DNA of 64,000 nucleotides, from the NCBI RefSeq assembly GCF_002858935.1, contig NZ_PJRT01000025.1, forward strand, positions 62,001-126,000. The letters are read 5' to 3'. Source of the stretch: Pantoea endophytica. GTDB lineage: Bacteria > Pseudomonadota > Gammaproteobacteria > Enterobacterales > Enterobacteriaceae. This document shows positions 60,491 to 64,000 of this stretch, one piece after another. The notes beneath the pieces were generated by a model. It worked only from the letters and a program-made list of their open reading frames with translations, was not told where the DNA came from and ran no database searches. The position numbers and the translations under genes are program-made. Position 1 is the first letter of the stretch; each line of letters opens with the position of its first letter.

Positions 60491-61507
60491 TCACAAGAAC
60501 ATCAGGAAGTAGAGCAGGAAAATATTCACTACCAACAGTAGCACACCGGTTGGCACCTGAGCCTTGATCACCGCGTTGCGGTCCGGCAGCTCCAGCAGGC
60601 GCGCCGGCACGATGTTGAAGTTGGCCGCCATTGGCGTCATCAACGTGCCGCAATAGCCGGAGAACATCCCAATCGCCGCCATTACCGCCGGATTGCCGCC
60701 GTGCTGCAGCACCAGAATCGGAATACCAATGCCGGCGGTGACAATCGGGAAGGCAGCAAACGCATTGCCCATCACCATGGTCAGCAATGCCATGCCACCC
60801 GCATACACCGCGACGGCAATCAGGCGATTATCTACCGCCAGATATTGTTCGGTGAGATGCGAAATTGCCGTCCCGACACCGGCGCTGGTGAACAGCAGGC
60901 CAAGCGTGGCCAGAATCTGCGGCAGAATAAACGCCCAACCGACCGCATCCAGCAGGCGACGGGTTTCCTGCATCGACTGCAGCGGCTTTTCATGGGTGAT
61001 TTTCAACGCAATCAGCCAGCCCAGCAGGCAGCCAATCATCATGGAGAACAGCGTCACCAGCGTGGCGTGATTGCCGGGACCAAACACCGTGTCCTGCAAA
61101 CCGGGAATATGGTTAAACGCCAGCACGCCAATCACCGTCACCAGTGGAATCGCCAGCGCTGGCAGGAACAGTTTGTTGTGCAGACGTTTAGCACTTTCCT
61201 GTTTCTGCTCATCGCTGCGCTGATGATAACGCCCCAGACGCACGCCGCCGAAACCGGCAATCAGTGCCATCAACACCACGGCCACACCCACGCCGATATG
61301 CAACCCGCGGCGGCCCAGTTCCGCATCGCCCGCCCATTGTCCCATCAGCTGATAAGCACCGTCGCCAATCAGAAAAATCAGGCCATACAGTGCCCAGAAC
61401 AGACCGGTGGTAAAACGGCGCGGGTTAGCGCTGTCACGCCATGAAAGCACGGCAACCACCAGCAGGATCACCCCTGCCAGCCACATTAAATATTGTTGCT
61501 GGAACAT
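60491..61507 (-). CDS. DUF979 membrane protein, putative 5-oxoproline transporter part
   Basis: 338 residues with about nine or ten hydrophobic helices (for example [16 protein letters not shown] and [15 protein letters not shown]). I recognise the DUF979 family from [15 protein letters not shown] and [20 protein letters not shown]. These genes often occur with DUF969 and near pcp or pxp genes. Function as a transporter is inferred. It abuts the DUF969 gene (overlap of one base). Confidence 0.85.
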   Translation of the reverse strand: MFQQQYLMWLAGVILLVVAVLSWRDSANPRRFTTGLFWALYGLIFLIGDGAYQLMGQWAGDAELGRRGLHIGVGVAVVLMALIAGFGGVRLGRYHQRSDEQKQESAKRLHNKLFLPALAIPLVTVIGVLAFNHIPGLQDTVFGPGNHATLVTLFSMMIGCLLGWLIALKITHEKPLQSMQETRRLLDAVGWAFILPQILATLGLLFTSAGVGTAISHLTEQYLAVDNRLIAVAVYAGGMALLTMVMGNAFAAFPIVTAGIGIPILVLQHGGNPAVMAAIGMFSGYCGTLMTPMAANFNIVPARLLELPDRNAVIKAQVPTGVLLLVVNIFLLYFLMFL

Positions 61508-62235
61508 TACTTCGCTCCTTTGGCGTTCAGCGCCTGCTGGTTTAACGCGCCCAATTCACGCGACAGCTGGCGATCGAGACGCACCAGACGAGCTGAATGA
61601 ATGAGGAAAGCACAGAGCGCGGTAGGAATGCCCCACAGCGCGATATGCAGCGGTTCGGTGCTGATACCGGCAGATTCCTGCATAAAGTTATGCATGAAGA
61701 TAATCGCGCCAAAGGCAACGAAGATATCCTCGCCAAAGAACAGACCGACGTTATCGGTCGCCGCAGACATGGCGCGCAGACGATGGCGCACGTCTGGCGG
61801 GACGTCACCGTAGCGGTTTTCTGTGGCACCTTCGGCCATCGGCGCCAGCAGCGGACGCACCATCTGCGGATGCCCGCCCAGGCTGGTTAAGCCCAGCGCG
61901 GCGGTGGCTTCACGCACAAACAGGTAGACGATCAGCAAGCGGCCGGCGGTGGCGGTTTTGATCTGCGCAATCCAGCTTTGCGCCCGCTCTTTCAGGCCAT
62001 GACGCTCCAGCAAACCGATAACAGCCAGCGGCAGCAGCAGAATCAGCGGCAGATTACGCGTATTGAGGAAGCCAGAGCCGAGCTTTTCCAGAATGTCTGC
62101 CAGCGGCAGATGCGCTGCCAGCCCGGTGACGAAGCCCGCCACAATCACCACCAGCACCGGGTTAAAGCGCAGCACAAAACCCAGAATGATGGCGGCAATG
62201 CCCAGCAGCGGCCAGAGGTTTACCACGTTATCCAT
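61507..62235 (-). CDS. DUF969 membrane protein, putative 5-oxoproline transporter part
   Basis: 242 residues with five to seven hydrophobic helices; VNLWPLLGIAAIILGFVLRFNPV, ALGLTSLGGHPQMVRPL and ASGAATDNVGLFFGEDIFVAFGA-like segments mark DUF969. Paired with DUF979, it is likely one half of a two-component permease. The gap to pxpA (59 bases) contains a possible CCCGGCGTGATGCCGGG hairpin at 62263-62281. Substrate is inferred only from neighbours. Confidence 0.85.
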   Translation of the reverse strand: MDNVVNLWPLLGIAAIILGFVLRFNPVLVVIVAGFVTGLAAHLPLADILEKLGSGFLNTRNLPLILLLPLAVIGLLERHGLKERAQSWIAQIKTATAGRLLIVYLFVREATAALGLTSLGGHPQMVRPLLAPMAEGATENRYGDVPPDVRHRLRAMSAATDNVGLFFGEDIFVAFGAIIFMHNFMQESAGISTEPLHIALWGIPTALCAFLIHSARLVRLDRQLSRELGALNQQALNAKGAK

Positions 62236-62262
62236 GTTGTTCCCTTATGTGAAAAGACAAAG

Positions 62263-62281
62263 CCCGGCGTGATGCCGGGCA
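62263..62281. terminator. hairpin between pxpA and the DUF969 gene
   Basis: The run GCCCGGCGTGATGCCGGGC forms a seven-base stem (GCCCGGC / GCCGGGC, five-base loop). It lies inside the operon, after the pxpA stop, and could attenuate or protect the transcript. There is T-rich DNA on the downstream side only for the minus strand (TTTGTCTTTT). Confidence 0.65.
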
Positions 62282-62294
62282 ATGAGTAAAAACG

Positions 62295-63032
62295 TTATGC
62301 GCTGGTGACCGCAATCTGACTGGTCGCAAATGCCGCGCGCAGCGTGCGGGCGAACTGCAGCGCATGTGCGCCATCACCGTGTAAACAGACGGTTTCGGCG
62401 TTAACCTTGACCCATTCTCCGCTGATGCTCTGCACCTGACGCTGCTGCACCATCGCCAGCGTTTGCGCCAGCGCCTGTTCGGCATCTTCAATCATCGCTT
62501 GCGGTTGGCTGCGTGGCACTAACGCCCCGCTCGCCAGATAGCCGCGATCGGCAAACACCTCTTCGCGGGTGCGCAGACCATGATGCGCCGCCGCCGCAAT
62601 CGACGCGCTGCCCGCCAATCCGACCAGAATCAATCCGCTATCCACGGCTTTTACCGCGCGCGCGATGGCATCCGCCAGTTGCGGATCGCCCGCCGCCTGG
62701 TTGTACAGCATGCCGTGCGGCTTGACGTGTACCAGCCGTTCGCCTTCGCTCTCGGCAATGCTTTTCAGCGCACCAATCTGGTAGATCATCTGCGCATACA
62801 CCGTTTCCGGCGGCAGCTGCATAGCGGTACGGCCAAAGTTTTCCCGATCGGGGAAACTCGGATGCGCGCCAATCGCCACGCCAGACGCTTTCGCCCAGCG
62901 CACCGATTGCAGCATGGTTTGCGCATCACCAGCGTGGAAGCCGCAGGCGATATTGGCTGAACTCACCAGCGTCAGCAGCTCCCGATCGCTGGCGCTGCCT
63001 TCGCCGAGATCGGCGTTAAGATCAATCTTCAT
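62295..63032 (-). CDS. pxpA: 5-oxoprolinase subunit A PxpA (YbgL)
   Basis: 245 residues of the LamB/YcsF family. [38 protein letters not shown] and [16 protein letters not shown] are conserved blocks with metal-binding-type His/Asp. With PxpB and PxpC it opens 5-oxoproline to glutamate with ATP. Start overlaps the end of pxpC by 11 bases. Confidence 0.96.
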   Translation of the reverse strand: MKIDLNADLGEGSASDRELLTLVSSANIACGFHAGDAQTMLQSVRWAKASGVAIGAHPSFPDRENFGRTAMQLPPETVYAQMIYQIGALKSIAESEGERLVHVKPHGMLYNQAAGDPQLADAIARAVKAVDSGLILVGLAGSASIAAAAHHGLRTREEVFADRGYLASGALVPRSQPQAMIEDAEQALAQTLAMVQQRQVQSISGEWVKVNAETVCLHGDGAHALQFARTLRAAFATSQIAVTSA

Positions 63033-63954
63033 GGGCCAATCCCCAGGCTATTTGGTCGAAGGAACGTTGTTGATGCTGTTTGGCGTGAATCGCGTCTTCC
63101 AGCGTGCAGTGGATAAAGTGAATCGGTTCGCCGAGACGAATTTGCGCCAGATGATAAAGATCGGCTTCGATGATGCAGGCAATGCGCGGATAGCCGCCGG
63201 TGGTTTGTGCATCCGCCATCAACACAATTGGCTGGCCATTGGGCGGCACCTGTACCACGCCGGGCACTAAACCGTGCGACAGCAGATCGCGCGTCGCATC
63301 GCGATGCAGTTGCCGTCCCTGCAGGCGATAACCCATGCGATTACTTTGCGGACTGAGCTTCCACGGGCTGCGCCAGAAACCCTGCTGCGCCTCACGCGAG
63401 AACTCGTTATATTCCGGGCCCGCTAAGGCGCGGATGCGGTTGCCCCACAGCAGTTGACGCACGCCGGCTTTGTCTTTGAAGTCGCGCGTCGGTTTACCCA
63501 ACGGCAGCTCATCGCCATCCTGCAGTTTACGTCCCTGCCAGCCGCCAAACGCTGCCTTGAGATCGGTACTGACCGAACCGAGCATGTCCGGCACGGCAAA
63601 ACCACCGTTGACCGCCAGATAACTGCGCATGCCGCGCGTTGGCGTTGCCAGCGTCAGCACCTGCCCTTTTTTCACCGGCAGACGCCAGCCGGTCCAGACC
63701 GGTTTGCCGTCCAGATCGGCATTGCAGCCTGCGCCCGTCAATGCAAACCAGCCATCGCGCGTAAACTGCGTTTTAAATTGTCCCAGCACGATTTCCAGCA
63801 CCGCGCTCTGCTCGGGGTTACCCACCAGCATATTGGCGGTGCGCATTGCCGGTTGATCGAGCGCGCCGCCCACGCTGATGCCATATTGGCGGAAGCCGGT
63901 GCGGCCGTGGTCTTGCAGCGAGGTCATCATGCCCGCGCGGAGAATTTTCAACAT
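63022..63954 (-). CDS. pxpC: 5-oxoprolinase subunit C PxpC (YbgK)
   Basis: 310 residues of the biotin-dependent-carboxyltransferase-like family (KipA/urea amidolyase domain). N-terminus [20 protein letters not shown], then the [20 protein letters not shown] segment and the PLPVGQPTRD-like loop. It forms the 5-oxoprolinase complex with PxpB. ATG overlaps the pxpB stop. Confidence 0.96.
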   Translation of the reverse strand: MLKILRAGMMTSLQDHGRTGFRQYGISVGGALDQPAMRTANMLVGNPEQSAVLEIVLGQFKTQFTRDGWFALTGAGCNADLDGKPVWTGWRLPVKKGQVLTLATPTRGMRSYLAVNGGFAVPDMLGSVSTDLKAAFGGWQGRKLQDGDELPLGKPTRDFKDKAGVRQLLWGNRIRALAGPEYNEFSREAQQGFWRSPWKLSPQSNRMGYRLQGRQLHRDATRDLLSHGLVPGVVQVPPNGQPIVLMADAQTTGGYPRIACIIEADLYHLAQIRLGEPIHFIHCTLEDAIHAKQHQQRSFDQIAWGLAHED

Positions 63955-64000
63955 ACGCCCTCCTGCTGCGGCACAAAGCGCACGCTATCACCGGGACGTA
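63948..64000 (-). CDS. pxpB: 5-oxoprolinase subunit B PxpB (YbgJ), C-terminal end
   Basis: Only the last 17 codons are inside the window, ending [16 protein letters not shown]. The tail matches the C-terminus of KipI/YbgJ proteins (PGD.VRF.P). The stop overlaps the pxpC start (ATGTTGA). The rest of the gene lies beyond the right edge. Confidence 0.85.
   Translation of the reverse strand, partial: RPGDSVRFVPQQEGVC

Overview
The window is a piece of an enterobacterial chromosome, most likely from the Erwiniaceae (Pantoea/Erwinia-like). The evidence is gene content and order. Long blocks match the E. coli K-12 order around 16-18 min (moa - ybhK - uvrB - bio - ybhB - pgl - ybhA - modCBA - acrZ - modEF - gal - gpmA - aroG - ybgS - zitB - pnuC - nadA - tRNA-Lys - cpoB/pal/tol - cyd - suc - sdh - gltA - nei - pxp), and proteins resemble their E. 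coli homologues closely by eye. Differences from E. coli point to a relative outside Escherichia: no galE in the gal operon, yaiW beside moa, no mngRA, an extra two-component system, an orphan ABC ATPase, and pcp plus DUF969/DUF979 genes beside pxp. I see no phage, insertion sequence, plasmid gene or CRISPR array.

Layout. 1-5.4 kb: ybhL (partial), a yaiW-like lipoprotein gene, and moaABCDE behind a Moco riboswitch and a ModE-type operator, with ybhK divergent. 5.4-9.1 kb: uvrB with a LexA box, a 0.9-kb non-coding stretch with clustered DnaA boxes at the place where E. coli has DARS1, then an orphan UrtE-like ATPase. 9.1-16.7 kb: bioBFCD and bioA diverging from a BirA operator, then ybhB, pgl and ybhA. 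16.7-22.0 kb: molybdate uptake and regulation (modABC, acrZ, modE, modF) with a ModE site at modA. 22-27.5 kb: galTKM with two GalR/GalS-type operators, gpmA, aroG. 27.8-35.3 kb: ybgS, a BvgAS/EvgAS-type phosphorelay pair whose kinase gene runs into zitB, then pnuC, nadA and ogt. 35.4-37.7 kb: an AdaA-AlkA fusion gene, two palindromic repeat elements and three tRNA-Lys genes. 37.8-46.8 kb: the tol-pal cluster and cytochrome bd oxidase with its small subunit CydX. 47.4-59.0 kb: sdhCDAB-sucABCD, with gltA divergent. 59.0-64.0 kb: nei and a probable 5-oxoproline salvage operon (pxpB, pxpC, pxpA, DUF969, DUF979, pcp).

How the genes work together. Molybdenum uptake (modABC), its sensor (modE) and cofactor synthesis (moaABCDE) are linked by ModE-type sites in front of both modA and moaA. 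TCA-cycle and terminal-oxidase genes form the usual aerobic/microaerobic energy block. Pcp would release pyroglutamate from peptides, the DUF969/DUF979 membrane pair may move it, and PxpABC would open it to glutamate. A small alkylation-repair island pairs ogt with an Ada-domain-containing AlkA glycosylase.

Most of the window is well-known housekeeping DNA. The parts most worth follow-up are the DARS1-like DnaA-box cluster, the ABC ATPase with a non-canonical signature motif, the hybrid kinase overlapping the zinc exporter gene, the 5-oxoproline operon, and the palindromic repeats between alkA and the tRNA genes.
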